DNA from: an uncultured Oligoflexales bacterium
GTDB lineage: Bacteria; Bdellovibrionota_B; Oligoflexia; Oligoflexales; JAPPIL01
Length of the DNA stretch: 45,467 nucleotides
Assembly (NCBI GenBank): GCA_958296095.1
Contig: OY282437.1
Location: 1-45,467 of the forward strand
Direction: 5' to 3'
Part shown: positions 16,661 to 25,740 of the stretch, in pieces
Layout: each line of letters begins with the position of its first letter
How positions within the stretch are numbered: position 1 is the first letter of the stretch
The notes under the pieces: generated by a model
What the model saw: the letters and a program-made list of their open reading frames with translations, nothing else
Database searches by the model: none
Told to the model about the DNA's origin: nothing
Program-made: the position numbers and the translations under genes

Positions 16661-19604
16661 GTGCAGACCTCACGGCAGGATTGTTAGCACGTATTATGTT
16701 TATAACTTGTTTTTGTCCTGAAGGTGATTGCAAGTATTCATCGACGAGTGATGGATCTACAACGTTAACTATGTTAACCATCGGGGCATTGCCATCTTGT
16801 GTGTCTGGAGTCTCATCAATTCCGCCATGTAGGCTTATTGATCTTCCTGCCATAAATTGACTCGTCGTAGATGCAGGTAAGACATACTCGTTACGGTGCA
16901 CCACACCTGCAACTTGGCTGTTGCGTCCTGTCCCTGTGAAACCGCCTGACTGAAAGGCTGATAGATCTAACAAGTTGAATGTGACTAAGTCAATTACCCA
17001 TAGGATGGCATTTACAAGCACTAATAAAATATTGATAACGCCAAGCACAACTGCTATGAGGAAGCCGAGAGCTTTAATCAAAGGTTTCGACAATCTATAC
17101 ATTTCCTCGAGCATTAAAGACAAAGTTTCGCCTCCCGCGGCTATCTCAGCCCCCATCTCAACTGCGCCTTGGTCTATCTGGTTTAACTCTTTTGTAGTTT
17201 CATTTAGCCTATTCTGCGCCCTAACTGCTTCACGAGAATTTCTGCCATGTTCTCTTATTGTGTTTACCAAGTCTTTTTCTATATCATTTCGTCGCTCAAT
17301 CAGTTCTGTGTGTGCCTCGAATGCTTTGACATTGTGAGCGATTGCCTGTGTAGCAATTTCCAAACCAGCTGCTGCGGCTGCACCTATAGGACCAGCGGCA
17401 CTGCCTACACCAGCTGCGGTTGCTATACCTGCTATTGACTTACCAAATGCCCCTTGGTCTTTAGGGTCGGCAGTCGCATCAGCATAACCTGCTCGTCCTG
17501 CACCAATGACAGATGATAAGTCATCGTAACTTTCTATTCCTGCGGCTCCAGCTGCTCTCGCGAAGAAATCGACGAAGTTTAAGGCCACATTACCTATGGC
17601 ATTAAGAGCTACACCTAACTCGAAGGAGAACTTAAATGCGCCCTCAGTGATTTCATTGTAGACAAACTTAACAGCTTCAGTGATGTCTAACATAGCCCCC
17701 TTGAATATTTCGTCTGACTCCTTAACTCGTGCTTTATGTTCTTCGTCAGTGACTGCAAGGATACCACGCACCCATTCTTGTGATTCTTCACGCAACTCCC
17801 TAATAGCTGTTTCGGTGGGTGTCAAATTGTCATAGGGGCCGGAGATAGAAGTAGACGGTCGTGTCACATCTATTTGTCTTTGTATCTTTTCTTGTGAGGA
17901 TGCATCAGGGATGATTTTGCTGGTAAACCTATCCAAAAATCTTCTGAAGTCTTTCCATTCCTTCTCAGTCGGCCCACCAGGGCCGAAGCTAATCTTAGGT
18001 AGACCAATTTCGCCACTCAATTTATCAACACTGAAGCCACTATCATAGATGCCTTTGATGCCTAACAATTCTTTCCTGATTGCATCATATTTTTTCCTTA
18101 TCTCATCGGCGTTCTTGCTAGCTTTCTCCCACCAAATACCGCCAAAGACTGATATATCTTCCAAGCCTTTACCTGCTTGTTTCCAAGTTTCCCTAAAACC
18201 CTTCCACTTATCGAATAGTAAATGCTGCTCCCGTATCCAATCCGTAGGGCCAAATAACGCCGCGTCTGACGCATCACCAAGAAATTCACCGCCCTTCCAA
18301 CCGAGATAAGCGCCTGCCACACCACCACCAATTATACCCGGTAAACCAACGGATGCCCCTAACATACCTAGTTTGACCGCGCCTAATACTGCACCAGTAA
18401 TCTTAAAAGCTAGTTTTACGGTCATGTTCTCAAGCGAAATTCTGAACTGAAGCATAAACCTGTCGATGAAATATTGGATAGCCCCTTCGTCAAACAAACT
18501 GTCGAATCTCAACCAAATACTATGTGCTACAGTGCCTATAGTCTGGCCTAACGCGATAAGGGTATCAGATATAAGCTGAAGAATTTCCCAAGCACGTAGT
18601 AAAGATTCGACAACCCTAAGAGTTATTGCCTCAGTCTTCTCATAATCTTCGGCAACTAAGTTAACCTTATCTGTCTGTGCGTTAATGAACCCTACGATAC
18701 CCCTGTCACTTTTGTTAAGCTGGTCATGCCCGCCCGACAAAGCAACAACAACATTATCGAAGACTCGCAACCATTCCTGTTGATAGCCTTGCAGTGCGAG
18801 AGAAATCTTCGTTTCAAAACGAGAGAAAATTTCATTAGCTTCACCGCCGAATTCTCGGAATGCCTTACGAAGAATATCAGTTGAAATCTTACCTTCTTCC
18901 GCTGCCTTTCGGAGTTTCTTAAACGGTATTCCGGCAGCTTGTGCAGCCGCCATGGCAAACTTAGGCATACCCTCAAGAACACTATTAAGTTCTTGACCTC
19001 TTAGTGTTCCACTAGCCATACCTTGAGAAAGTTGCAGTAGTGCACCAGCTGTCTCGGCACTGTTACTACCGAATGATGCAGCTGACTTAGCCAGGGCATC
19101 AAGGGACGCAGCAATCTCGACTGATGTTGCATTTGTTTGTGACAGTGCGACTTGAAAACGCGAGAATGAAGTTGCTAATGCACCTACATTGACACCCGTA
19201 GCACGTGATGTCTTGAAGAGAAGTGAGATAGTAGCACGCATCTCATCTACACCTTGTCCCGCGGCACGCAACCTATTGCGGACATCGGTCATAGTAGATG
19301 TAAAACTAAGCAGAGCGTTAGTTAGAGGCGGACCCAACTTATAAATTAATGCAGCAACCGCAGCGGTAAAAAGTCCTAGAGTAATAGTAGCTGCCTTAAC
19401 AGCCGCGCCAAAATAAGTCCAAGCGCCTCCACGTTTGCCTGTCTGACTTAACTTAGCGTCTAACTTATCTACCGCTTGTGTGGTGATAGCAGCTTGGTGC
19501 TCAAGTAATTTTAGTTGTTTCTCGGCGCGGAAATCCTCGACGGTTATACGTAAGATAAAATCAATTGCCGCCGCACCTGCTAAAGAACCAACTAAACCTA
19601 CCAT
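16653..19604 (-). CDS. tail tape measure protein
   Basis: A 983-aa protein with the conserved tape-measure domain at about residues 85-270, including the hallmark LLQLSQGMASGTLRGQELNS and GIPFKKLRKAAEEG. Hydrophobic segments occur near residues 65-90, 395-430 and 875-915, as usual for proteins that enter the host membrane during DNA delivery. An Ala/Gly-rich region lies around 720-760. At about 1.5 angstrom per residue the length implies a tail of about 145 nm. ATG directly follows the TAG of the preceding gene. Confidence 0.95.
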   Translation of the reverse strand: MVGLVGSLAGAAAIDFILRITVEDFRAEKQLKLLEHQAAITTQAVDKLDAKLSQTGKRGGAWTYFGAAVKAATITLGLFTAAVAALIYKLGPPLTNALLSFTSTMTDVRNRLRAAGQGVDEMRATISLLFKTSRATGVNVGALATSFSRFQVALSQTNATSVEIAASLDALAKSAASFGSNSAETAGALLQLSQGMASGTLRGQELNSVLEGMPKFAMAAAQAAGIPFKKLRKAAEEGKISTDILRKAFREFGGEANEIFSRFETKISLALQGYQQEWLRVFDNVVVALSGGHDQLNKSDRGIVGFINAQTDKVNLVAEDYEKTEAITLRVVESLLRAWEILQLISDTLIALGQTIGTVAHSIWLRFDSLFDEGAIQYFIDRFMLQFRISLENMTVKLAFKITGAVLGAVKLGMLGASVGLPGIIGGGVAGAYLGWKGGEFLGDASDAALFGPTDWIREQHLLFDKWKGFRETWKQAGKGLEDISVFGGIWWEKASKNADEIRKKYDAIRKELLGIKGIYDSGFSVDKLSGEIGLPKISFGPGGPTEKEWKDFRRFLDRFTSKIIPDASSQEKIQRQIDVTRPSTSISGPYDNLTPTETAIRELREESQEWVRGILAVTDEEHKARVKESDEIFKGAMLDITEAVKFVYNEITEGAFKFSFELGVALNAIGNVALNFVDFFARAAGAAGIESYDDLSSVIGAGRAGYADATADPKDQGAFGKSIAGIATAAGVGSAAGPIGAAAAAGLEIATQAIAHNVKAFEAHTELIERRNDIEKDLVNTIREHGRNSREAVRAQNRLNETTKELNQIDQGAVEMGAEIAAGGETLSLMLEEMYRLSKPLIKALGFLIAVVLGVINILLVLVNAILWVIDLVTFNLLDLSAFQSGGFTGTGRNSQVAGVVHRNEYVLPASTTSQFMAGRSISLHGGIDETPDTQDGNAPMVNIVNVVDPSLVDEYLQSPSGQKQVINIIRANNPAVRSALA

Positions 19605-20066
19605 CTACGTTATCCTCTCTAGACTAACTCGCAATTCACCGGCCAATTCTTTGGCACTCTTAATTACACTCTCTCTTGCCGTCCTTTCGATCCAAGGTTC
19701 AGGACGTTGTTTCGACCAACCAGCATCCAATCGACGAATATAGGGTGCGGCATTACCAACGTGCACAGGGTCTTTAAGCGGTATACTAGATGACTCTCTA
19801 TCAGCGGCAGCTTTGGTAAGTGCAATAGACGCTTCACGAGTGCTACCACGTTTACCTTTTACATGTGCTGACCCATATGAAAATTTACTACTAGTAGCAC
19901 CAACTTCCCAGTTAGACAAAGCTTTTGACGTATCAACGGGTGTATTGCGTGCAAGATCAACAACAAGATTAACGACCAACTTACGTCTTGCGAATAGAAC
20001 CCCTCTTATAAAAGCATCTTTGACATCATGTATTGTATCTGGAATTTCGCTAAAATCTTTCGCCAT
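19605..20066 (-). CDS. HK97 gp10-like tail assembly/completion protein
   Basis: A 153-aa protein with the pattern of the HK97 gp10-like family: an N-terminal helix, then NTPVDTSKALSNWEV (about 41-55), then a DPVHVGNAAPYIRRLDAGWS segment (about 104-123) and a C-terminal helix. In HK97-like phages the family completes the tail or connector. Here it lies between the tail chaperones and the tape measure, not beside the connector genes, a known alternative placement. Confidence 0.7.
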   Translation of the reverse strand: MAKDFSEIPDTIHDVKDAFIRGVLFARRKLVVNLVVDLARNTPVDTSKALSNWEVGATSSKFSYGSAHVKGKRGSTREASIALTKAAADRESSSIPLKDPVHVGNAAPYIRRLDAGWSKQRPEPWIERTARESVIKSAKELAGELRVSLERIT

Positions 20067-20467
20067 CAGCGTCTCCTTGGTGGACGTTTAAGACGTGACG
20101 CACTAATACCACCTTGGGCTGCCCCCGATTGTGTCTTGGTCTGCTCAGCGATGTGTGTGGTGTATACGTTATCTGCAACGCGTATGCCGCGAACAATAAA
20201 GTCACTAGTATCTTCATCTACCCCAAGTCTATCGACATATGCTTGTATAGATGACCACCACATGCCTCCTACGCCTCCCATAAACATGCTGCGGTCATTT
20301 ATAAGTTCGAAAAAAGCCATCATAATAATCTCAAGTTCAGGTGGGAGAGTCGGAGGGTCTAATACTTGCTCAGGTAACATTTCATAACGTGACTCAGAAA
20401 TGCCATCTGCTATCTGACTTTCAATTTTACCAAACTTTATTGCATATTCTATGCACTCTCTGACTTC
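20066..20467 (-). CDS. tail assembly chaperone, second (frameshifted) frame
   Basis: This frame (133 codons plus stop) is open well upstream of its first ATG at 20380. It reads through the gap after the first chaperone and overlaps its end in the -1 frame (…GEVRECIEYAIKFGKIES…). That is the arrangement of the lambda G/GT type: a -1 slip near GGGGAAG (20464-20470) would give a fusion of about 274 residues. The domain has PELEIIMMAFFELINDR and a W-W-S motif, as in second-frame chaperones, and a basic C-terminus (LKRPPRRR). Initiation at ATG 20380 (104 aa) cannot be excluded. Confidence 0.65.
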   Translation of the reverse strand, partial: EVRECIEYAIKFGKIESQIADGISESRYEMLPEQVLDPPTLPPELEIIMMAFFELINDRSMFMGGVGGMWWSSIQAYVDRLGVDEDTSDFIVRGIRVADNVYTTHIAEQTKTQSGAAQGGISASRLKRPPRRR

Positions 20468-20889
20468 CCCATATCTTCTTTGTCTTGCTCCACACCATGT
20501 GTACTACGATCAAATGCACGTTGTGACAACTCGGTATATAAGTCATCTAATTCAAGCATAAGACGCTTGGCATACTCTGGCTTATACGGGATGTCATTGC
20601 CATCCGGGTCTTGTAGATTGCGCCAATCAAGTAAGACATAGTTGACGAAGAAGTCTAATGCCTTGTCTAACTGTTCTTTTGCAGACACAACTCCCAACTC
20701 AAACTTACGTCTATTACGCATAGCGTAGGCTGTGATAGCTGCGTGATATTCTTTGTTGACCTTACTGGCACTAGCAATCTTAAACATAGGTGGATCGGTG
20801 CGTCCTTCCATAAGACTAGGAACGACCCACACACCTTCTGTTGCCTTCTTTTTGTCAAGCCCGTATGCATTACGTAACAAATCATTCAT
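20449..20889 (-). CDS. tail assembly chaperone, first frame
   Basis: A 146-aa protein located between the tail tube and tape measure. It has the typical features of first-frame tail chaperones: a basic helix, LLDWRNLQDPDGNDIPYKPE (about 88-107), and a C-terminal helix ending TELSQRAFDRS. These proteins coat the tape measure and recruit tube subunits. The C-terminal tail is rich in Glu, Asp and Lys and contains the candidate slip site. Confidence 0.75.
   Translation of the reverse strand: MNDLLRNAYGLDKKKATEGVWVVPSLMEGRTDPPMFKIASASKVNKEYHAAITAYAMRNRRKFELGVVSAKEQLDKALDFFVNYVLLDWRNLQDPDGNDIPYKPEYAKRLMLELDDLYTELSQRAFDRSTHGVEQDKEDMGKSESA
20464..20470 (-). promoter_or_regulatory. candidate -1 frameshift site GGGGAAG
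   Basis: In frame 0 the codons are ATG GGG AAG, six codons before the stop at 20449. A P-site tRNA on GGG can re-pair perfectly with GGG one base upstream, moving into the frame that encodes the second chaperone domain. The -1 frame is open from about 35 nt upstream of this site to 20066. Confidence 0.5.
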
Positions 20890-20898
20890 AAACTAAAT

Positions 20899-22419
20899 TC
20901 ACTCCGGCAAGTAATCGAAAAAGTCCATAAGGACTGTATAACCTTCATCATTTTCCCCTGCCTCACTATCAATTGCAAGGGTTAATGGCTCACCCTGTGA
21001 GACGTTAACACCAGCTGTACCAAGTCGCATTAGCGGAACATCAAGGACAAACCCTTCATTAGCTCGCTGACCAGCCACGTACAGACCCATATCGGAGTTA
21101 TTACGGACAGAATCAATAGCGTCAGTATCATTGAAACCAGCTGTGAGAGAACCTGTAACCATAAAGTTGCCAGCAGAGACATCATAGGCTCCAACGATTC
21201 CGATCGCGGGGATTGCTGTGACATTGTTGTTGATCTCCAGAGTAAGATCGGACAAATAAGAAAACAATCTCGTCTTGGTAGAGTTTGTATCATGCCTGTA
21301 TAGATTCATGTGTTTAAGCGCACTAGACGTATTATAGTCTCTCACACGCCTATATACAGGTCTAATCCCTGGTTTCAGCCCATCTTTCTTAGTCTTGGAA
21401 TCAACCGCCACGAAGGACATGCTAGACTTAACAACCTCCCTTGTAGGAATCATGATAGACATTGTGTTAGCGATACAACCCTCAACATACTCGGCCTGTG
21501 CCTGTTTGGTCACAGGATGAATGCCAAGTTGACGCTCGAACTGGAAGTAAAAGGCATCACTACCAGTACCATTACGGAAACCACGTGTTGGCAGATAGAC
21601 TTCAAAACCTGCCGCGGTAGTTGCGGCTGCCGCGTTAAAGGACGTAATGTCCAGTGTCACACCAGTTGTCTCAATTGCGCCAACCCTAGCCACACCACCT
21701 AGACGTGTCCCAGCTGCATTAAGCTTAGTCGCATCATCCTCACCGCCTATGTAGATCCAAGAACCCTTACGTAGTTTTGTCTTGGTCAAGTCAATGCCGG
21801 TTAGCTTACTAACACCACTATTATAAGTTAGGGCTGCGGTTGTCCCTGTTTGCTTGAAACCTACAACTTCTACTGTTGCAGTATCAGGTGGCGTTGCCTC
21901 TGCGACAAGACCTGTGGTTGTTAAGGCTGTTGCAGACGTTGCGGTGATAGTCTTGCGACCATTATTAGCCGCATTAGTGAAGCCTTTCATTTCAACAAGC
22001 AATGTAAAGCCAGTGGGAATTACAAAGCCTAAGTCAATAGGGCTAGTGCCAGACTTAGCTGTTACAGCCGTTGTTGAGACACTGGCAATCTTATCACCTG
22101 TAAGATAGCCATATCGATAAATAGATTCAAAGAAAATACCTTCTAGAAAGTCTTCTGCGTTACGTTGCCTAAAGACAAAGTCAAAGTTAGCAGCGGCTGA
22201 GAGACCCACAACATCACCAAGTTGGTTCTGTCGTGTTGGGGAAATCTCTTCTGTTGTGTAACGTTCCAATGAAGGGCCGAACTCACCTTGTGTAATAGTT
22301 CGTATGCCCTTCCATTCCACGGGGGTCGCAAGTACTCCCGGCCCTGTTTCGAACGCGTAACTAATCGCGGCAGAGCTACTATCGATTACCTTACGCGTTC
22401 CAACTGATTTAATTGCCAT
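20899..22419 (-). CDS. major tail tube protein
   Basis: A 506-aa protein. The N-terminus (ISYAFETGPGVLATPVEWKG, then ERYTTEEISPTRQNQLGDVV) and following NFDFVFRQRNAEDFLEGIFF match the tail-tube fold used by many siphophages. The middle (about 95-230) contains Thr/Val/Gly-rich beta modules that lengthen the protein relative to the usual 250-350 residues. Its place between terminator and chaperones supports the call. Confidence 0.85.
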   Translation of the reverse strand: MAIKSVGTRKVIDSSSAAISYAFETGPGVLATPVEWKGIRTITQGEFGPSLERYTTEEISPTRQNQLGDVVGLSAAANFDFVFRQRNAEDFLEGIFFESIYRYGYLTGDKIASVSTTAVTAKSGTSPIDLGFVIPTGFTLLVEMKGFTNAANNGRKTITATSATALTTTGLVAEATPPDTATVEVVGFKQTGTTAALTYNSGVSKLTGIDLTKTKLRKGSWIYIGGEDDATKLNAAGTRLGGVARVGAIETTGVTLDITSFNAAAATTAAGFEVYLPTRGFRNGTGSDAFYFQFERQLGIHPVTKQAQAEYVEGCIANTMSIMIPTREVVKSSMSFVAVDSKTKKDGLKPGIRPVYRRVRDYNTSSALKHMNLYRHDTNSTKTRLFSYLSDLTLEINNNVTAIPAIGIVGAYDVSAGNFMVTGSLTAGFNDTDAIDSVRNNSDMGLYVAGQRANEGFVLDVPLMRLGTAGVNVSQGEPLTLAIDSEAGENDEGYTVLMDFFDYLPE

Positions 22420-22432
22420 GATTTACCTCATT

Positions 22433-22855
22433 TTATGTGTAGTAACGATAGTTTAGCGCCACATCTACGGGAATTCTCCCTTGTTCAGGTGGTGCATCCG
22501 ACACCGAAAATCCGTCTATAATTACATCGCCAGTGCGTATTGCATCCCGCCATGCGTCCTTTATTTTGTAAGCCAAAGACCGTACAGTAAGTATCTCTTG
22601 CGGCTGTAATGCGCTCATAAAGCGCAACACAACCTGTGCGGTCGTTTGATATGTAGGCTCAGAACCTAACGATATTGCTTGTTCATTAGTCAGTGTTGTT
22701 GAGACTATCCCATACGTCTTAGCCGCGGGAAAGTTTCTTGCAGGTAATTGTCCCGGCCATATGATTGGCATAGATGTCATCCTTGCAAGTATCTCTTTCA
22801 ATGTTTCAAGAAGATCTTTTGAGATCTCTTCGTATGTAGGTTCAAGAGAAGTCAT
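22433..22855 (-). CDS. tail terminator/completion protein
   Basis: A 140-aa protein just upstream of the tail tube gene. It has an N-terminal helix, then MPIIWPGQLP, then strands ending with RIPVDVALNYRYYT. This is the usual pattern of small siphophage tail terminators, which cap the tube and face the head connector. It overlaps the preceding gene by 4 nt. Confidence 0.65.
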   Translation of the reverse strand: MTSLEPTYEEISKDLLETLKEILARMTSMPIIWPGQLPARNFPAAKTYGIVSTTLTNEQAISLGSEPTYQTTAQVVLRFMSALQPQEILTVRSLAYKIKDAWRDAIRTGDVIIDGFSVSDAPPEQGRIPVDVALNYRYYT

Positions 22856-23247
22856 TGCTTCAACTCCAATTCATAAACAAGTATCGTGCCACCAACTTCT
22901 TGTTTCTTAACCATGCTAACTACATATTCTTCAGTGCCATCCTTAATTATGTCACCAAGATTGATGCCACCGTTAGGGGGCTGAATAAATGCAGTACACA
23001 TGCGAGTGAAGTTAGTGTCTTCCGCAATCATATCTTTAAAGTCAACTAGCACTCCACGTATCGGCAGAGGTGCAATCTTATCCCTAAGATCTTGACTCAT
23101 CTCATTAACCGCAACATATTCACTTTGGCCTATCTTACTTGTAGAACTGTAGAGATACATGCCGTGACCAACAGTCATAATCGCTGTGGTTATGTTGTTG
23201 GCTATGCTTTGCCAATCAATTGCGTTTGTTGGGGCATGATTACTCAT
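22852..23247 (-). CDS. head closure/connector protein
   Basis: A 131-aa beta-rich protein. It sits in the head-closure position, between the adaptor and terminator genes. The section GDIIKDGTEEYVVSMVKKQEV resembles small connector barrels. Assignment is mainly by position. Four-nt overlaps on both sides support strict co-translation. Confidence 0.55.
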   Translation of the reverse strand: MSNHAPTNAIDWQSIANNITTAIMTVGHGMYLYSSTSKIGQSEYVAVNEMSQDLRDKIAPLPIRGVLVDFKDMIAEDTNFTRMCTAFIQPPNGGINLGDIIKDGTEEYVVSMVKKQEVGGTILVYELELKQ

Positions 23248-23972
23248 ATCATGCGTCTCCCTGTGCGATAGATAGACCTAAGTAATGGTCGCATTATATC
23301 CACTGCACCTAACATGTAATGCTCGATTGATCTGTCGTTGTATCCCAAACCGCGACTGTTAGACTTTGTCTCAGTCACTATCTTATTTGTCCTTGTTGTG
23401 GTAGAGGATGATTCACTTCGCGGCGAATACTTGACTGTATACAGGCCGCGAAGATAGCTTTCCTCAGTCAGTGTGCCTTCACGTGTCACAACACCTTGTG
23501 TCACACTACCCGGCGTAGACGTAACTTCCTCATTGATGCCTAAGGGTAGGATCGCAAAAGGATCAGACTTAGCCTGTAAATAGGCACAGAAGTATACTTG
23601 CGCTACCTTAATGTCATCAGGGATAGATGTAGACGGATACATGCGCCTCGGAGACATACGATATGCATATATCCTAGGCCATTCAAGCGACTGAGTAGGT
23701 TCTACACGTTCACCTATGAACCTATTGGCATAGTTGTCTATGTAGGTTGTCGAACGCAGCAATAGACCTTCAGCCAACATTGTGTTGTCTGTAATAGCAT
23801 CGTAAAGAGGCTTAAGAAGACCATCACTAGACGTAGTGTCACCAGACGAACTTACCCTGCAACGCAGGAAGTTCACCAACTCATCGGTACCGATATAACT
23901 ATTAGCTGTACCGGTACCGACAGTTGTATCAAGACACGGCGCACCTACAGCAGGTGCCGTGAAAACAGCCAT
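23244..23972 (-). CDS. head-tail adaptor
   Basis: A 242-aa protein directly after the capsid gene. The pattern TANSYIGTDELVNFL (about 22-36), then LLLRSTTYIDNYANRFIG, SLEWPRIYAYRM and IPDDIKVAQVYFCAYL is typical of head-tail adaptors, some labelled as DnaT-like in databases. A Ser/Thr/Arg-rich segment follows (about 180-205). It probably binds the portal and begins the neck. Confidence 0.7.
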   Translation of the reverse strand: MAVFTAPAVGAPCLDTTVGTGTANSYIGTDELVNFLRCRVSSSGDTTSSDGLLKPLYDAITDNTMLAEGLLLRSTTYIDNYANRFIGERVEPTQSLEWPRIYAYRMSPRRMYPSTSIPDDIKVAQVYFCAYLQAKSDPFAILPLGINEEVTSTPGSVTQGVVTREGTLTEESYLRGLYTVKYSPRSESSSTTTRTNKIVTETKSNSRGLGYNDRSIEHYMLGAVDIMRPLLRSIYRTGRRMI

Positions 23973-23974
23973 GA

Positions 23975-24967
23975 TTACACTTGATGCAAGAGACAGACAC
24001 CAGGGCCATCAGCATTGTCTGTATTAGCTGTTCTTGTCCAGTTACCAGTTGTCGCAACCTGCAAGATAGTTGGATACTTCTGTGTATTCCAACCAAATCC
24101 TCTTACACGCAACCCAAACCTAGATTCTGTCTTGAGGGTTGTCTCGATGCGGGTCTTGTTATTGACCTGGATGTTGTTACGCATGTACCCAGGATCATAG
24201 ACCTTAATTGCACCTTCAAGCAAACCGAATGTACGGTACTTAACTAGGGAATTTTGACTGAACTGCAAAGATGGGTCGTCTGTAATGAAGAACTGTTTCC
24301 CAAACAAATCTTCCATGACAGTCACACCTTTGTATTGGAACAACCTCTGATAATCTTTAAGGTTATTGCGCGCAAATCGTATGAATGCCTGACTATGCAT
24401 AAGCCAAGAACGTATCTCCTGGAAATGGTCTCCCATGATGCCAGAACATTCGAGCAACATATCAGCATTAATTTGATTAGATGCACTGGCAGTTGTGCCT
24501 GACTTATCAAGAGTAAGACCACCAGTCAAACCAGCACTTAAAATAGACCCAGCAGCAGCTGCAACGGCGTTGTTAAACTTGTTGCGCAGAGCTGCAATGC
24601 CAACCTGTTTACCCCATGCAGCACCTGCTACAGCTGGGTTACGGTTGGTTACCTCAATTTGAATTTCCTCAAATGAGACAGTCTTACTGGAGTGCACAAC
24701 CTGCACTGCTTTCTCATCATATTCAGTTAGTTTAACTGGTGCTTCATCAGCAATAGCAGGCGAAGGATCGATATTTCGAACAAGATCAGGGACTTTATTC
24801 CACCCTGCCATATGCTCGAATTCACCCTCAGGGGGCATCATTTCTAGAACAATAGCGCCATTAGACTTGGCGTTGTAGTCACCTATAACTTGATTTTCAA
24901 CTAGTGTCCGACCACGATAGGAATAACGGTCGAAGACCTGAATGGCACTGTCGAGTAGACCAGCCAT
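23975..24967 (-). CDS. major capsid protein
   Basis: A 330-aa protein with an HK97-fold-like organisation: an N-terminal segment, then KAVQVVHSSKTVSFEEIQIEV, an E-loop-like region, and the helix/strand pattern IRSWLMHSQAFIRFARNNLKDYQ, common to major capsid proteins. It lies directly after the scaffold gene and before the adaptor. No prohead protease gene was recognised, so assembly probably relies on the separate scaffold. Confidence 0.85.
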   Translation of the reverse strand: MAGLLDSAIQVFDRYSYRGRTLVENQVIGDYNAKSNGAIVLEMMPPEGEFEHMAGWNKVPDLVRNIDPSPAIADEAPVKLTEYDEKAVQVVHSSKTVSFEEIQIEVTNRNPAVAGAAWGKQVGIAALRNKFNNAVAAAAGSILSAGLTGGLTLDKSGTTASASNQINADMLLECSGIMGDHFQEIRSWLMHSQAFIRFARNNLKDYQRLFQYKGVTVMEDLFGKQFFITDDPSLQFSQNSLVKYRTFGLLEGAIKVYDPGYMRNNIQVNNKTRIETTLKTESRFGLRVRGFGWNTQKYPTILQVATTGNWTRTANTDNADGPGVCLLHQV

Positions 24968-24979
24968 AATTTACCTCCA

Positions 24980-25729
24980 TTAGTTAGAACCATACGCAGC
25001 ATCAATCGCTGCAACTAGATCCTGGTCCGTACACCTGGTGTAATCTATGTCTTTACCCGGGTTCGTCCCAGCAATCGACTTAGGAAACGCATCGCGACTT
25101 CCATCACTTTGACTTCCCAGTCCATGGCTGGCACCGCCTGTAGCCTTGGTCTGTATAATTATGTCTTTATATTTTGTATCTTCCCTAAACTTTTTTGTCA
25201 AGACATCGTATCCATCTACACTTTTCTTGCCTTGAGCATCCTTAACGTATACCTCTACTCCACCCTCGCTATCATACTCTGCGCCTAGACTCATAGCTAT
25301 CTTGTCTGCCAGTAAATCAGGGACAGTTGAAATCTCCTTAGCAATCCCATAAGCCTTGTCATACGCATGTTTACCAAGAATCTTCTGATCACGCTCTTTG
25401 ATTAGGGCTTCTTTCGCCTCAAGTTCTTTGGCATGTTTTGCTTTCAACTTAGCCTCATACTCTTTAAAGTCACCTGACTCTTTCAACTTTTTCTCCTGCC
25501 TCTCATTTTCTTTTGATTCGAGGTCTTTGAGTTTTTCTCTCGCTTCATGGAGTTCTGCGAGAGCTTTTTTTCTTTCATTCGCTTGGTGATCTTTGGCACG
25601 TTTCAAAGCTCCTACGTTAACGGTTATCAATTTGTAGACATCACCTGCCTGTTCGTATAGTTCCTTGTCTGACTCTTCAAGTTGTTCGAAAGCTTCTGAG
25701 CTTAACTCTCTCTTGATTGGCATTTGCAT
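24980..25729 (-). CDS. scaffolding protein
   Basis: A 249-aa, highly charged protein with a long coiled coil (about residues 45-120, rich in Lys, Glu and Ala) and a flexible C-terminus with Gly/Ser (GGASHGLGSQSDGS). Placement just before the capsid gene and overall shape are diagnostic of phage scaffolds, which guide shell assembly and then leave. Confidence 0.8.
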   Translation of the reverse strand: MQMPIKRELSSEAFEQLEESDKELYEQAGDVYKLITVNVGALKRAKDHQANERKKALAELHEAREKLKDLESKENERQEKKLKESGDFKEYEAKLKAKHAKELEAKEALIKERDQKILGKHAYDKAYGIAKEISTVPDLLADKIAMSLGAEYDSEGGVEVYVKDAQGKKSVDGYDVLTKKFREDTKYKDIIIQTKATGGASHGLGSQSDGSRDAFPKSIAGTNPGKDIDYTRCTDQDLVAAIDAAYGSN

Positions 25730-25740
25730 TCCTTAACATG

